Assembly: GCA_031963045.1 (NCBI GenBank)
Contig: JASSUK010000025.1
Coordinates: 62,001 to 126,000 of the forward strand
Length of the DNA: 64,000 nt
DNA from: JASSUD01 sp031963045
GTDB taxonomy: Bacteria > Pseudomonadota > Gammaproteobacteria > Burkholderiales > Burkholderiaceae
Direction: 5' to 3'
The translations under genes were made by a program, and so were the position numbers. The stretch's first letter is position 1. Every line of letters begins with the position of its first letter. The notes below the pieces were generated by a model. It saw only the letters and a list, made by a program, of their open reading frames with translations. It was not told where the DNA came from and made no database searches. Below, in pieces: positions 17,182 through 26,616 of this stretch.

Positions 17182-18561
17182 TTAGTCTTTTATGGAAGAC
17201 CATACTCCTGCAACCGTATAAAATGAGCCAAAGACTATTATTCTATCATTCGTAGCGGCCCGACTTCGCGCATCTTGATAGGCTTTTTGAGGCGTGCTGA
17301 AACTACGAATGCTGTGCTCTTCTTGAGATTTGTGCTTAGAGGAGCGATTTGAAGAGGAGGAAGGGTTTTCCACTGGTGGGCATAAGCGTTCTACTATGTT
17401 TTGCAAATACTGCGCAGAGGCTGCACGGGGCAGGGGAAGGTCTGTTACACACCAGTGATCTATCGTGCTTCCAAGTGTCTGCACGATGCCCTCGATATCT
17501 TTATCCTGCATAGCGCCAAAGACGGCATAGGTGTAGGGGAAAAATCCCATGCTATCCAGATTGTGCTTGAGCACCGCTGCTGCATGTGGATTATGAGCTA
17601 CATCTAAGACAACAGTAGGCTGCCCGGCCAGTACCTGAAAACGCCCTGGCAGGCTTGCGCTTGCTAGGCCAGAGCGTACTGCCTGAGCAGAAACAGGCAA
17701 TATGCTATGCATGGCTTCAAGGGCCGCTAACGCAGCACTTGCATTGAGTAATTGGTTAACGCCTCGCAAAGCAGGGTAAGCCAATGCAGGCCAGGAACGT
17801 TTTTGACCCTGATAGCTCCACTGTAACGGTAGCGTGAGTGCATCAGGCACAGGTTTCCCTTCTACGTGCTTTGCTTGCGTGGTGTACCGAAAATCATGCC
17901 CCACCCGCCATAGATCTGCACCGATTTGTTGTGCGTGATGGATCAAGGTTTCAGGGGGGAAAGGGTCTGCGCAAATGGCTGGTTTACCTGGCCGAAAAAT
18001 GCCAGCTTTTTCAAAAGCAATTTTCTCTCGTGTATCGCCTAGATACGCGGTGTGATCTATATCAATACTGGTGATGATTGCGCAGTCCGTATCGATCACA
18101 TTCATAGCATCTAAGCGCCCGCCTAAGCCCACTTCAAGGATGACGGCCTCAACGCTATGCGCTGCAAAACATCGAAGAATAACTAGCGTTGTAAATTCAA
18201 AATACGTTAACGATACCGGTTGAGGCAGACTTAAACGCGCTTGTTCAACCGCTTCAAAATGCGGTAACAACACCTCATCCGATACTTCTTCCCCTTGTAT
18301 GCGAACTCGTTCATTAAAGCGGAGCAGGTGAGGGGAGGTATGGCACGCCACACGATAGCCTGCATGCAACAAAATAGCTTCGAGTAAGACGCAAGTCGAC
18401 CCTTTCCCATTCGTGCCTCCTACAGTCAGTACGGGGCAGCTCAACTTCAGCTCCATCGCCTCTTTAACAGCAGTGATACGGGCTAAACCCATGTCGATGC
18501 CCACGGGATGGGCCGTTTCGAGATGGGTTAGCCAAGCGGATACAGTAGGAAAAGAGGCCAT
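17182..18561 (-). CDS. folC: Dihydrofolate synthase / folylpolyglutamate synthase
   Basis: Adds glutamate to dihydropteroate and to folates. The ATP-binding loop GGTNGKGST is at about residues 48-56. HTSPHLLRFNERVRI and EVGLGGRLDAMNV are the Mur-ligase-like substrate motifs, and VVLDVAHNPHA marks the C-terminal domain. A Ser/Lys/Glu-rich stretch near residues 397-415 (SSSNRSSKHKSQEEHS) is a low-complexity insertion. The 459-aa length is otherwise ordinary. It sits between accD and the SPOR gene, as in Burkholderia. Confidence 0.95.
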   Translation of the reverse strand: MASFPTVSAWLTHLETAHPVGIDMGLARITAVKEAMELKLSCPVLTVGGTNGKGSTCVLLEAILLHAGYRVACHTSPHLLRFNERVRIQGEEVSDEVLLPHFEAVEQARLSLPQPVSLTYFEFTTLVILRCFAAHSVEAVILEVGLGGRLDAMNVIDTDCAIITSIDIDHTAYLGDTREKIAFEKAGIFRPGKPAICADPFPPETLIHHAQQIGADLWRVGHDFRYTTQAKHVEGKPVPDALTLPLQWSYQGQKRSWPALAYPALRGVNQLLNASAALAALEAMHSILPVSAQAVRSGLASASLPGRFQVLAGQPTVVLDVAHNPHAAAVLKHNLDSMGFFPYTYAVFGAMQDKDIEGIVQTLGSTIDHWCVTDLPLPRAASAQYLQNIVERLCPPVENPSSSSNRSSKHKSQEEHSIRSFSTPQKAYQDARSRAATNDRIIVFGSFYTVAGVWSSIKD

Positions 18562-18600
18562 AAGGTAGGGAGGCGAAAAGAGAATCTGTGTATGGTGAGT

Positions 18601-19509
18601 TTAGACCTGCGTTTGTCCAACTTGAGGTAGACCTTCTGCACCCATAGCTTCCACCGGTTGGCGAGTGAGTATGGCGATTAAATGGGCTAGCTCTTTGCGT
18701 AAATGGCGGCGGTCGACGATGCGATCGATGGCGCCTTTTGCTAACAAAAATTCGGAGCGCTGAAAGCCTGGAGGGAGCATTTCACGTACAGTTTGCTCGA
18801 TCACTCTAGGGCCTGCAAAGCCGATTAATGCTTTGGGTTCAGCGATAACCACGTCGCCTAAGAAAGCAAAACTTGCGGATACGCCTCCCATTGTGGGGTC
18901 GGTCAGAATAGAAATAAAAGGCAAACCTGCTTCGGAGAGTTGGGTAAGCATCGCTGTAGTTTTGGCCATTTGCATCAGAGAGAGCAGGCTCTCTTGCATA
19001 CGCGCACCTCCAGAGGCGCTAATGCAAATGAAAGGCAGGCGCTCACTTAGCGCCGCTTTAGCCCCACGTACCCAGCGCTCACCCACTACAGACCCCATAG
19101 AGCCGGCCATAAATGAAAAATCGAAGCAGGCGACTATAACGGGCAGCGTATGGATGGTGCCTCCCATTACGATGAGGGCATCGGTTTCATTGCTTTGGTT
19201 TCTGGCTTCTTTGAGGCGGTCGGTGTATTTACGGCTATCTTTAAATTTCAATGGATCGAGCGGTAATATTTCTTGACCTAACTCATATCGACCTTCTGCA
19301 TCAAGCAAGCGATTTAAGCGTTCTCTGGCGTTGATGCGCATATGGTGTTCGCATTTTGGGCATACATGTAGATTGCTCTCTACATCGCTGCGATACAACA
19401 CTGCTTCGCAGGCAGAACATTTAATCCATAAACCTTCTGGCATGCTTTTCCGATTGGCTGGATCGGAGGGTTTTATTTTCGGGGGGAGTAATTTCTCAAG
19501 CCAACTCAT
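18601..19509 (-). CDS. accD: Acetyl-CoA carboxylase carboxyltransferase, beta subunit
   Basis: With AccA it transfers carboxylate from biotin to acetyl-CoA, the first step of fatty-acid synthesis. The N-terminal zinc ribbon is complete: Cys31, Cys34, Cys50 and Cys53. The crotonase-fold core includes ISASGGARMQESLLSLMQMA and DPTMGGVSASFA. The start codon overlaps the last base of the trpA stop (TAATG), so the two are translationally coupled. The 302-aa length is typical. Confidence 0.97.
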   Translation of the reverse strand: MSWLEKLLPPKIKPSDPANRKSMPEGLWIKCSACEAVLYRSDVESNLHVCPKCEHHMRINARERLNRLLDAEGRYELGQEILPLDPLKFKDSRKYTDRLKEARNQSNETDALIVMGGTIHTLPVIVACFDFSFMAGSMGSVVGERWVRGAKAALSERLPFICISASGGARMQESLLSLMQMAKTTAMLTQLSEAGLPFISILTDPTMGGVSASFAFLGDVVIAEPKALIGFAGPRVIEQTVREMLPPGFQRSEFLLAKGAIDRIVDRRHLRKELAHLIAILTRQPVEAMGAEGLPQVGQTQV

Positions 19510-20339
19510 TAAAAAAATCCTTGGTTTTGTGACGGGTTTCTTACAGCATCTATTGCACCACGTATTTCAGCGATAAATTGCATCAAGGTGGGCTGAATAT
19601 TTTCAGGTTTTGTCTCTTCAAGCAGTTGAATTATGGCGCTTCCAATTACCACTGCTTCTGCATGTCGGGCAACCGCTTGCGCACTTTGCGCATCTCGAAT
19701 ACCAAAACCTACGGCAACCGGTATGGGGAGCTGGGCTTTGATGAGTGCAATCCTTTGTGCGACAGCGTCCACTTCTAAGTGCGCTGCACCGGTTACTCCT
19801 TTGAGCGCTACATAATAGGCATAGCCGCTGGCCCATTTTGCAAGGTGTTGGATGCGTAGAGAAGTGGATGCCGGAGCTATTAATACGATGGGATCTAGTG
19901 CGAAGCGTTGTAGTGCTTCTACTAGAGGGCCTGCTTCTTCAGGAGGGTAATCAACGGTAAGCACTCCGTCCACGCCCGCTGCCTGTGCTTCTTTTGCAAA
20001 TATCTCTAGCCCCATACGTTCAATGGGGTTGGCATACCCCATTAGTACGATGGGAGTGGTTTGATCTTGTTGGCGAAAAACCCGCACCGTATCTAATACG
20101 CCCTTGAGGGTCATGCCATTTGCCAGAGCACGCTCAGAAGCGCGCTGAATAACAGGTCCATCGGCCATCGGATCTGAAAAGGGCACGCCTAGTTCGAGCA
20201 CGTCTGCTCCGGCAGCCACTAGCGTATGTAATGCAGATACCGTATCGCCAACCTTAGGGTCACCTGCTGTGATGAACGGAATCAATGCACAGCGGTTTTG
20301 CAGGGCTAGCGCGGCAAAAGTTTTTTGCAGACGGGACAT
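19509..20339 (-). CDS. trpA: Tryptophan synthase alpha chain
   Basis: Cleaves indole-3-glycerol phosphate to indole and glyceraldehyde 3-phosphate. The catalytic Glu and Asp are seen in LELGVPFSDPMADGP and VDGVLTVDYPPEE, and the phosphate-binding loop is VGFGIRDAQSA. At 276 aa it is full length. Burkholderiales usually have trpF and trpB directly upstream, after truA. Here the upstream gene is ssb and truA lies about 18 kb away without trp genes next to it. TrpA needs TrpB for useful activity, so whether it is functional depends on trpB existing elsewhere. Confidence 0.96.
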   Translation of the reverse strand: MSRLQKTFAALALQNRCALIPFITAGDPKVGDTVSALHTLVAAGADVLELGVPFSDPMADGPVIQRASERALANGMTLKGVLDTVRVFRQQDQTTPIVLMGYANPIERMGLEIFAKEAQAAGVDGVLTVDYPPEEAGPLVEALQRFALDPIVLIAPASTSLRIQHLAKWASGYAYYVALKGVTGAAHLEVDAVAQRIALIKAQLPIPVAVGFGIRDAQSAQAVARHAEAVVIGSAIIQLLEETKPENIQPTLMQFIAEIRGAIDAVRNPSQNQGFF

Positions 20340-20383
20340 AAAAAAATCTTTTGAAGAACGAATAAAGATGCGGGCTTACCCAA

Positions 20384-20893
20384 TTAAAAAGGAACGTCAT
20401 CTTCCATATCATCAAATCCGCCACCCGGTGCAGAGGCTGGGCTAGGGGCTCTGTCTGCTGCTGGTGCATAGGTGGAGCGCGTGTTGTTCGCGCGAGGGGC
20501 GCTCTGTTGGTTATCTTGTGCATACCCTCCTTCGCTGGATGAGTGGCCACCACCACTGCTACGTGAACCTAGCATTTGCATACTGTCTGCCACAATGTCT
20601 GTGGAATAACGATCTTGACCGCTTTGGTCTTGCCATTTACGAGTGCGGATTTGGCCTTCTACATATACAGAAGATCCTTTTTTAAGGTACTCGCCTACGA
20701 TTTCTGCAAGCCGACCAAAAAAGGAGACGCGATGCCATTCTGTAAATTCGCGCATTTCACCCGAGCTTTTATCTTTTGAGCGGGAGGTGGTGGCAAGCCG
20801 AATGGATGCGACGGCGTCACCGCTTGGCAAATATCTAATTTCAGGGTCTGCGCCTAAATTGCCGAGCAAGATGACTTTATTAACCGATGCCAT
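20384..20893 (-). CDS. ssb: Single-stranded DNA-binding protein
   Basis: Tetrameric OB-fold protein that coats single-stranded DNA and recruits repair and replication partners. It begins ASVNKVILLGNLGADPEIRY, with the conserved EWHRVSFFGRLAEIVGEYLK. The linker is Gly/Ser/Ala-rich, and the tail ends DDMEDDVPF, the acidic tip that contacts partner proteins. The 169-aa length is normal. Its position next to the MFS gene and uvrA matches other betaproteobacteria. Confidence 0.97.
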   Translation of the reverse strand: MASVNKVILLGNLGADPEIRYLPSGDAVASIRLATTSRSKDKSSGEMREFTEWHRVSFFGRLAEIVGEYLKKGSSVYVEGQIRTRKWQDQSGQDRYSTDIVADSMQMLGSRSSGGGHSSSEGGYAQDNQQSAPRANNTRSTYAPAADRAPSPASAPGGGFDDMEDDVPF

Positions 20894-21018
20894 TGTTTTT
20901 TCTCCAGTGAATTCAAATAAGTAAGCCGGTGCGCATAAGAATAGTTCTGCTGCTGACTTAAAAAGTAGTTAACCGGCTGAGTAAATATAAGGGGCTACAG
21001 AGGTTTATTTCAGTTAGC
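20894..21018. other. Intergenic region upstream of ssb with an inverted repeat
   Basis: The 125-base gap separates the end of the MFS gene from ssb. It holds the ssb ribosome-binding site (GGAGAAA on the minus strand) and an inverted repeat AGCCGGT / ACCGGCT, about 55 bases from one arm to the other. The T-run expected of an intrinsic terminator is missing, so I leave its role open. An ssb promoter should lie here. Confidence 0.4.
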
Positions 21019-22203
21019 TTATGCTTTTTTAAAGCGCTTTTGAGCGGAGTCTACACTGAGTAAGAACGCCCAGAAAATAAGTAGTGCGGAGCCCGTTAAA
21101 AATAAAGAGGTGACTCCGTAATGCGATAAAACCAGCCCCCCTCCTGCGCCTCCCACAAAATAGCCTAAGGCCTGTGTGGTGTTGTATACGCCCAGTGCTG
21201 CGCCTCGCTGTGCTTGGGGGGCAGTTTTAGAAACTTGTGAAGGTTGCATGGCCTCCAGCACATTAAATCCTGTGAAATAGATCCAAAGTGCAATGATGCT
21301 CAAGGTAAGAGTCGGTGTAAACCTTACCAATAGCCAATGGCTAATTAATAAGCACCCAATAGCTAAAAGAAAAGCGAGGCGAATTTTCCGGTATTTTTCC
21401 GCGATGATCAAAAGGGGAAGCATAGCTATGAAAGAGAGGGCCATTACCGGTAAATAGACCTTCCAATGCTCGCCTAGCGGTAAGCCTGTATGGTCGACTA
21501 GGTAGGCAGGCACCGTCATAAATAAAGCAACTTGGCTAGCATGCAGAATAAAGACACCCACGTTGAGCCGCGCAAGGGCAGGATTCACAAGAATGTTTAG
21601 AAAACTTTGTTTTGTAGCTGTTGCAGATAAGGAAGTCTGAGCGGGTTGAGGAGTGGGTAGGCCCCATACGATGATCGAAATAGAGAGCGCTGCAGTGCCC
21701 GCCATGGCGAAGAAAATGCCTTGTATTCCTATCCATTCAAATGCGAGTGGCGCTAATACTAAGGCAATTGCAAAAGAGAGCCCGATGCTACTGCCCACGA
21801 TTGCCATAGCTTTAGTGCGATTTTTATCGGATGTTAGATCGGCTAGAAGTGCCATCACTACGGAGGAAATGGCGCCTGCACCTTGTAGAGCACGGCCAAT
21901 GCCTACCCAAAATAGCGTGGTCGCACACCCTGCAATAATGCTTCCCAGCGCAAAAACCAAAAGCCCAAATAAAATAACAGGCTTGCGCCCCAAGCGGTCA
22001 GAGAGCCAGCCATACGGAATATAGAAAATGGCCTGGGTGAGGCCATATAAGCCTAAAACTAAGCCTACTAACGCTATTTGATTGCCTCCTGGCAGGCTTT
22101 TTGCATATACCGCGAGCAGCGGCATCAGCATAAAAAGACCTAGCATACGGCAAGCAAAAACCGTGGCGAGCCCTAGTGTTGCACGAAGTTCCTGGCCATT
22201 CAT
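21019..22203 (-). CDS. Major facilitator superfamily transporter
   Basis: A 12-helix secondary transporter of the drug/sugar exporter type. After the start come LGLATVFACRMLGLFMLMPL and GLTQAIFYIPYGWLSDRLGRKPVI, the latter containing the MFS loop 2-3 motif (D-R-x-G-R-K). The substrate cannot be read. I place the start at the ATG at 22203 (MNGQELRATL), because the TTG at 22263 would put 20 soluble residues before the first helix and leave only 5 bases to the divergent uvrA start. The pairing with ssb and uvrA is conserved in Burkholderia. Confidence 0.9.
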   Translation of the reverse strand: MNGQELRATLGLATVFACRMLGLFMLMPLLAVYAKSLPGGNQIALVGLVLGLYGLTQAIFYIPYGWLSDRLGRKPVILFGLLVFALGSIIAGCATTLFWVGIGRALQGAGAISSVVMALLADLTSDKNRTKAMAIVGSSIGLSFAIALVLAPLAFEWIGIQGIFFAMAGTAALSISIIVWGLPTPQPAQTSLSATATKQSFLNILVNPALARLNVGVFILHASQVALFMTVPAYLVDHTGLPLGEHWKVYLPVMALSFIAMLPLLIIAEKYRKIRLAFLLAIGCLLISHWLLVRFTPTLTLSIIALWIYFTGFNVLEAMQPSQVSKTAPQAQRGAALGVYNTTQALGYFVGGAGGGLVLSHYGVTSLFLTGSALLIFWAFLLSVDSAQKRFKKA

Positions 22204-22268
22204 GAATCTGAATCGAAAAGCCGCTATAGTATCAGGTTTGATTTTCACCCCTCGGTCGCTCAACTATT

Positions 22269-25142
22269 ATGGATGTTATCCGCATTCGCGGGGCTAGAAC
22301 CCACAATCTGAAGAATATTAATCTCGATTTACCTCGCCATCGCTTGGTGGTGGTGACGGGGTTGTCTGGCTCAGGTAAATCTTCGTTGGCCTTTGATACT
22401 TTGTATGCGGAAGGTCAGCGCCGCTACGTGGAAAGTCTTTCTGCCTATGCCCGGCAGTTTTTGCAATTAATGGAAAAGCCGGATGTAGATCTGATCGAGG
22501 GCTTATCTCCTGCTATTTCGATCGAGCAAAAAGCCAGTTCACACAATCCGCGTTCAACGGTTGGGACGATAACCGAGATTCATGACTATCTGCGGTTGCT
22601 CTATGCGCGCGTAGGCACGCCCTATTGCCCTGATCATGATCAGCCACTGACGGCATTGAGTGTGTCGCAAATGGTCGACAACGTGTTGAAGCTGCCTGAA
22701 GACACACGTCTTATGATATTAGCTCCCGTGGTTGCCAATCGTAAGGGCGAACATGTTGAGCTTTTTCAATCGATGCAAGCGCAAGGGTTTGTACGTTTTC
22801 GTATTGCTTCGGGTGGGCGTGGCGGCAAGGAAGATCAAGAGGGCGCGGGATCTGTAGAAAAAGGGCGTATCTATGAAGCCCACGAACTCCCAAAACTCAA
22901 AAAAAATGAGAAGCACACCATCGATGTCGTGGTGGATCGCCTCAAAGTCCGTGAGGAAAGTCGGCAGCGTTTGGCTGAATCTTTTGAAATGGCACTTCGA
23001 CTTGCAGAAGGTAGAGCCCTGGTGCTTGAAATGGAAACAGGTCGTGAGCAAGGTTTTAGTGCAAAGCTTTCTTGCCCGCATTGCTCTTATGTATTGTCAG
23101 AGCTCGAACCGCGTCTATTTTCATTTAATAATCCGATAGGAGCGTGTCCACAGTGCGATGGTTTGGGACAAGTAGTGGTTTTTGACCCAGAGCGCATCGT
23201 GGCGCACCCCTCGCTTTCTTTGGTATCTGGCGCGATTAAAGGATGGGATGCGCGTAATCCTTTCTACTTCCAAATGTTGAAAGATTTGAGCGCACACTAC
23301 GCTTTTGATCTAGATACCGCGTTTGAGGATATCCCCACGGCCATTCAAGAGATTATTCTTTTTGGTTCAGGCAAGCAAAATATTGCTTTTTCTCATCGTA
23401 ATTCAGAGGGCAAGCAAACGGTTCGTGAAGCACCGTTTGAAGGGGTTATTCCTAATTTTGAACGGCGTTATCGTGAGACGCGCGAGCAAACGGTGCGAGA
23501 GGAATTGGCTACGTACCAAAGCCAAAAAGGATGTTCGGCCTGCGCCGGAACGCGCCTGCGCCGCGAAGCCCGCTATGTCAAAGTGGGAGAAGGGGACCGA
23601 GCACGCCCCATTTACGAAATTAGCCGAGAACCCTTGCATGCAGCGTTGGCACACTTTTCTACGTTAACGCTGAGTGGATCCAAGCATGAAATTGCTGAGC
23701 GCGTGATTCGTGAAATTACAGCACGCTTAACTTTCCTAAATGATGTGGGCCTGGGATATTTATCTTTAGAGCGCAGTGCCGATACGCTTTCTGGTGGTGA
23801 GGCGCAACGTATTCGTCTTGCATCACAAATTGGCTCAGGCTTGACGGGGGTGATGTATGTATTGGATGAACCCTCTATTGGATTGCATCAACGTGACAAT
23901 GATCGCTTGATTAAAACACTTAAACATCTTCGTGATTTAGGTAACTCAGTCATTGTCGTAGAGCATGATGAAGACATGATGCGGGCGTCAGATCATATTA
24001 TTGATATGGGGCCAGGTGCGGGAGTGCATGGGGGCGAGGTGGTTGCCCAGGGTACGCCAGCAGAAATTGAAGCAGATCCCGCTTCGCTGACAGGGGCTTA
24101 TTTGGCCGGTCGGGAAAGTATTGCTGTGCCAGAAAAAAGGCGGCCTCTAGGTGAACATTTCATAGAAATCACCAAGGCCTCAGGGAACAATTTACAAGAT
24201 GTAACTCTCCGCCTTCCTCTCGGGCTTTTGACCTGCGTGACAGGGGTATCTGGTTCTGGAAAATCCACCCTCATCAATGACACACTCTATCGAGCCCTTG
24301 CCCAGCGCTTGTATGGCTCTTCAACGCATCCGGCGCCGTATGAGAGTCTGACGGGTATGGAGCATATCGATAAAATTATCAATGTAGATCAGTCTCCTAT
24401 CGGCCGCACTCCTCGTTCTAATCCGGCTACGTATACAGGGCTTTTCACCCCTATTCGGGAACTTTTTGCCGGTGTACCTGCGGCTAAAGAGCGCGGTTAT
24501 GACATTGGTCGTTTCTCGTTCAATGTTAAAGGTGGACGTTGTGAAACTTGTCAGGGTGATGGAATGCTGAAGGTAGAAATGCATTTTCTACCGGATGTGT
24601 ATGTACCTTGTGACGTGTGTCAGGGCAAACGTTACAACCGTGAGACGCTTGATATTCAATACAAGGGTAAAAATATTAGTGAGATTTTGAATCTCACTAT
24701 TGAGCAGGCCTACACTTTTTTCCAGGCGGTACCGGTTATTGCCAGAAAACTAAAAACCCTACTCAATGTAGGTTTGGGGTATGTGTGTTTGGGTCAGTCT
24801 GCTACTACGCTTTCTGGCGGAGAGGCGCAGCGTGTAAAACTGTCGCTTGAGCTTTCTAAGCGCGATACGGGCCGTACTATTTATATTTTGGATGAACCTA
24901 CTACAGGCTTACATTTTCGCGATATAGCACTGTTGCTAGATGTTATCGGTCAGCTGCGTGATCAGGGCAATACCGTGGTGGTTATCGAGCATAATTTGGA
25001 CGTTATCAAAACAGCGGACTGGATCATCGATTTAGGGCCAGAAGGCGGATCTGGTGGAGGGGAGATTATTGCGCAGGGCACCCCTGAAGATATAAAAAAT
25101 GTAGAGAAAAGCTTTACGGCCAAGTATTTGAAGTTGAAATAA
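22269..25142 (+). CDS. uvrA: Excinuclease ABC subunit A
   Basis: The damage-recognition ATPase of nucleotide excision repair. Both ATPase halves are intact: Walker A GLSGSGKSSLAFDTLY near residue 31 and GVSGSGKSTLINDTLY near residue 660, with signatures LSGGEAQRIRLASQIGS and LSGGEAQRVKLSLELS. The zinc-binding cysteines are in CPHCSYVL...CPQC and CETCQGDGM...CDVCQG. The 957-aa length is standard. It is divergent from the MFS gene, with about 65 bp between start codons for both promoters. In E. coli ssb and uvrA are divergent LexA targets; I see no clear SOS box here. Confidence 0.97.
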   Translation: MDVIRIRGARTHNLKNINLDLPRHRLVVVTGLSGSGKSSLAFDTLYAEGQRRYVESLSAYARQFLQLMEKPDVDLIEGLSPAISIEQKASSHNPRSTVGTITEIHDYLRLLYARVGTPYCPDHDQPLTALSVSQMVDNVLKLPEDTRLMILAPVVANRKGEHVELFQSMQAQGFVRFRIASGGRGGKEDQEGAGSVEKGRIYEAHELPKLKKNEKHTIDVVVDRLKVREESRQRLAESFEMALRLAEGRALVLEMETGREQGFSAKLSCPHCSYVLSELEPRLFSFNNPIGACPQCDGLGQVVVFDPERIVAHPSLSLVSGAIKGWDARNPFYFQMLKDLSAHYAFDLDTAFEDIPTAIQEIILFGSGKQNIAFSHRNSEGKQTVREAPFEGVIPNFERRYRETREQTVREELATYQSQKGCSACAGTRLRREARYVKVGEGDRARPIYEISREPLHAALAHFSTLTLSGSKHEIAERVIREITARLTFLNDVGLGYLSLERSADTLSGGEAQRIRLASQIGSGLTGVMYVLDEPSIGLHQRDNDRLIKTLKHLRDLGNSVIVVEHDEDMMRASDHIIDMGPGAGVHGGEVVAQGTPAEIEADPASLTGAYLAGRESIAVPEKRRPLGEHFIEITKASGNNLQDVTLRLPLGLLTCVTGVSGSGKSTLINDTLYRALAQRLYGSSTHPAPYESLTGMEHIDKIINVDQSPIGRTPRSNPATYTGLFTPIRELFAGVPAAKERGYDIGRFSFNVKGGRCETCQGDGMLKVEMHFLPDVYVPCDVCQGKRYNRETLDIQYKGKNISEILNLTIEQAYTFFQAVPVIARKLKTLLNVGLGYVCLGQSATTLSGGEAQRVKLSLELSKRDTGRTIYILDEPTTGLHFRDIALLLDVIGQLRDQGNTVVVIEHNLDVIKTADWIIDLGPEGGSGGGEIIAQGTPEDIKNVEKSFTAKYLKLK

Positions 25143-25234
25143 GCTTAGTAGACTCGTATATGGTTCGGAATATCTTCCTTATTTTCTGGTGGATTGCCCG
25201 TTTCTGATGTGCACTGTATTGGCGACAATACATT

Positions 25235-25322
25235 CAACCTGGTTTTTTGACGTTTCTTGAGATACTTCATTCTGAAAAATCGAAGAAGTATAGGGCGTGC
25301 CCTCAAAAAACCACCTAGGTTG
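25235..25322. repeat. Nested palindromic element between uvrA and the permease
   Basis: An outer inverted repeat pairs CAACCTGGTTTTTTGA (25235-25250) with TCAAAAAACCACCTAGGTTG (25303-25322), with a four-base insertion in one arm. Inside, GATACTTC and GAAGTAT also pair, and AGGGCGTGCCCT is a short palindrome matching the tip of the family B elements. The structure lies after uvrA and could act as a terminator as well as being a mobile-element remnant. Confidence 0.6.
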
Positions 25323-25340
25323 GATGAATAGGGATGGCAC

Positions 25341-26471
25341 ATGCGTGAGAGCAGAATGAACGGAAGCAGTAGAGCACATAGTAGAGAGAAAACAGCAAAG
25401 CCCCGTCAATTGCAGCGTATACAAACCGCTGCAGGTTGTGTGTATGTCGGCCGACCTTCTGCGCGCAAAGGAGCCGGGATTGATAAAGTAGACCTGGTGA
25501 GCTATGTGTTGGTGGTGCTATTTTTAGGATTGGCACTGCCTTTTAAGCTATTAGGTAGCCTATTAGCCGGTTTGCTAGTGTTTCAATTGGTTCAAAAGTT
25601 AGCGCCTGCATTGGAAAAAAGAATGCCTGGGCCGCGCGCACGTTTGGCTGCGGTAGCTTTTTTAGCGGCAATCATTACAGGTGTAGTAGCAACCGCTGTC
25701 ATAGCAGGAATATCCCAGTTTCAGCACAGTACGATGAGTGTGCAAAATCTGCTAGACCAGCTTATGCAGGTTGTGGATAAAGCGCGTGCGCAGGTTCCTG
25801 ACTGGGTAATGGATTATTTGCCCGACGGAGAAGCAGAATTACGTGATCACGGTCTGACTTGGGTCAAAGCCCACGTCTCTTCCTTGCAGCAAGGAGGAAA
25901 AAACGTCATTCTTGGTATTGTGCGCGCAGCATTAGGGATGATTATTGGTGCGATGATTGCTGTAGGTCTCACGCGTCATGTACGACATCGCCCACTTGCT
26001 TCTGCGCTTATTTTGCGTATTCAAGGGTTAAGTGAGACTTTTGAGCGTATTGTGTTTGCTCAGGTTAAGATCTCACTTATTAATACAGCTTGTACCGGCA
26101 TGTATTTAGTATTTATATTGCCGCTTTTTCATGAACGTTTGCCCTTAACCAAGACGCTTATCCTGGTGACTTTCCTCTGTGGCTTGCTTCCAGTGATAGG
26201 TAATTTGATTTCGAATACGCTGATCACGGTGATTTCTTTAGCCAGCAGCGTATCGGTAGCGGTCTATTCATTAATTTTCCTCATTGTTATCCATAAGCTC
26301 GAGTATTTTTTAAATGCTCGGATCATAGGCGGGCAAATTGCTGCACGTGCCTGGGAGCTGTTATTAGCCATGTTGATCATGGAATCCATCTTTGGTCTCT
26401 CCGGCGTGGTGGCGGCTCCCATTTACTATGCTTACTTCAAACGGGAATTAGTCCGAGCCAAGTGGGTATAA
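25341..26471 (+). CDS. AI-2E/PerM-family membrane transporter
   Basis: A polytopic inner-membrane protein of the AI-2E transporter (PF01594, PerM/YdiK/TqsA) family. Residues 1-50 are basic and soluble. Hydrophobic segments follow, first SYVLVVLFLGLALPFKLLGS and then RLAAVAFLAAIITGVVATAV. A long periplasmic part precedes the C-terminal helices, which include LVTFLCGLLPVIGNLISNT, VAVYSLIFLIVIHKLEYFLN and the family motif ARAWELLLAMLIMESIFGLSGVVAAPIYYAY. Members variously export signalling compounds or act as Na+/H+ antiporters, so I do not name a substrate. It ends just before family B and A repeat fragments. Confidence 0.85.
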   Translation: MRESRMNGSSRAHSREKTAKPRQLQRIQTAAGCVYVGRPSARKGAGIDKVDLVSYVLVVLFLGLALPFKLLGSLLAGLLVFQLVQKLAPALEKRMPGPRARLAAVAFLAAIITGVVATAVIAGISQFQHSTMSVQNLLDQLMQVVDKARAQVPDWVMDYLPDGEAELRDHGLTWVKAHVSSLQQGGKNVILGIVRAALGMIIGAMIAVGLTRHVRHRPLASALILRIQGLSETFERIVFAQVKISLINTACTGMYLVFILPLFHERLPLTKTLILVTFLCGLLPVIGNLISNTLITVISLASSVSVAVYSLIFLIVIHKLEYFLNARIIGGQIAARAWELLLAMLIMESIFGLSGVVAAPIYYAYFKRELVRAKWV

Positions 26472-26474
26472 GAT

Positions 26475-26504
26475 AGGGCACGCCCTCAATTGAGGACACG
26501 CCCT
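26475..26504. repeat. Family B near-palindrome
   Basis: AGGGCACGCCCTCAATTGAG followed by GACACGCCCT is a 30-bp imperfect palindrome centred on CAATTG. It starts three bases after the permease stop codon. It looks like two family B tips joined head to head, as if the interior of the element had been deleted. Confidence 0.65.
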
Positions 26505-26531
26505 AAGTTGAAATTTGGAATGCCTTCGTGA

Positions 26532-26556
26532 GTTGGGGTGCGGTACGAACCCCAAC
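26532..26556. repeat. Family A-like hairpin
   Basis: GTTGGGGT and ACCCCAAC pair perfectly across a nine-base loop (GCGGTACGA). The sequence TACGAACCCCAAC is the inner part of the family A end. It lies 60 bases upstream of the peptide ABC ATPase gene and may be a collapsed copy. Confidence 0.5.
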
Positions 26557-26616
26557 TTGCAGTCTATTCCCCCTAAAAATTTGGCCACAGACCTCCCTTC
26601 AAATAAATAAGTCGAT

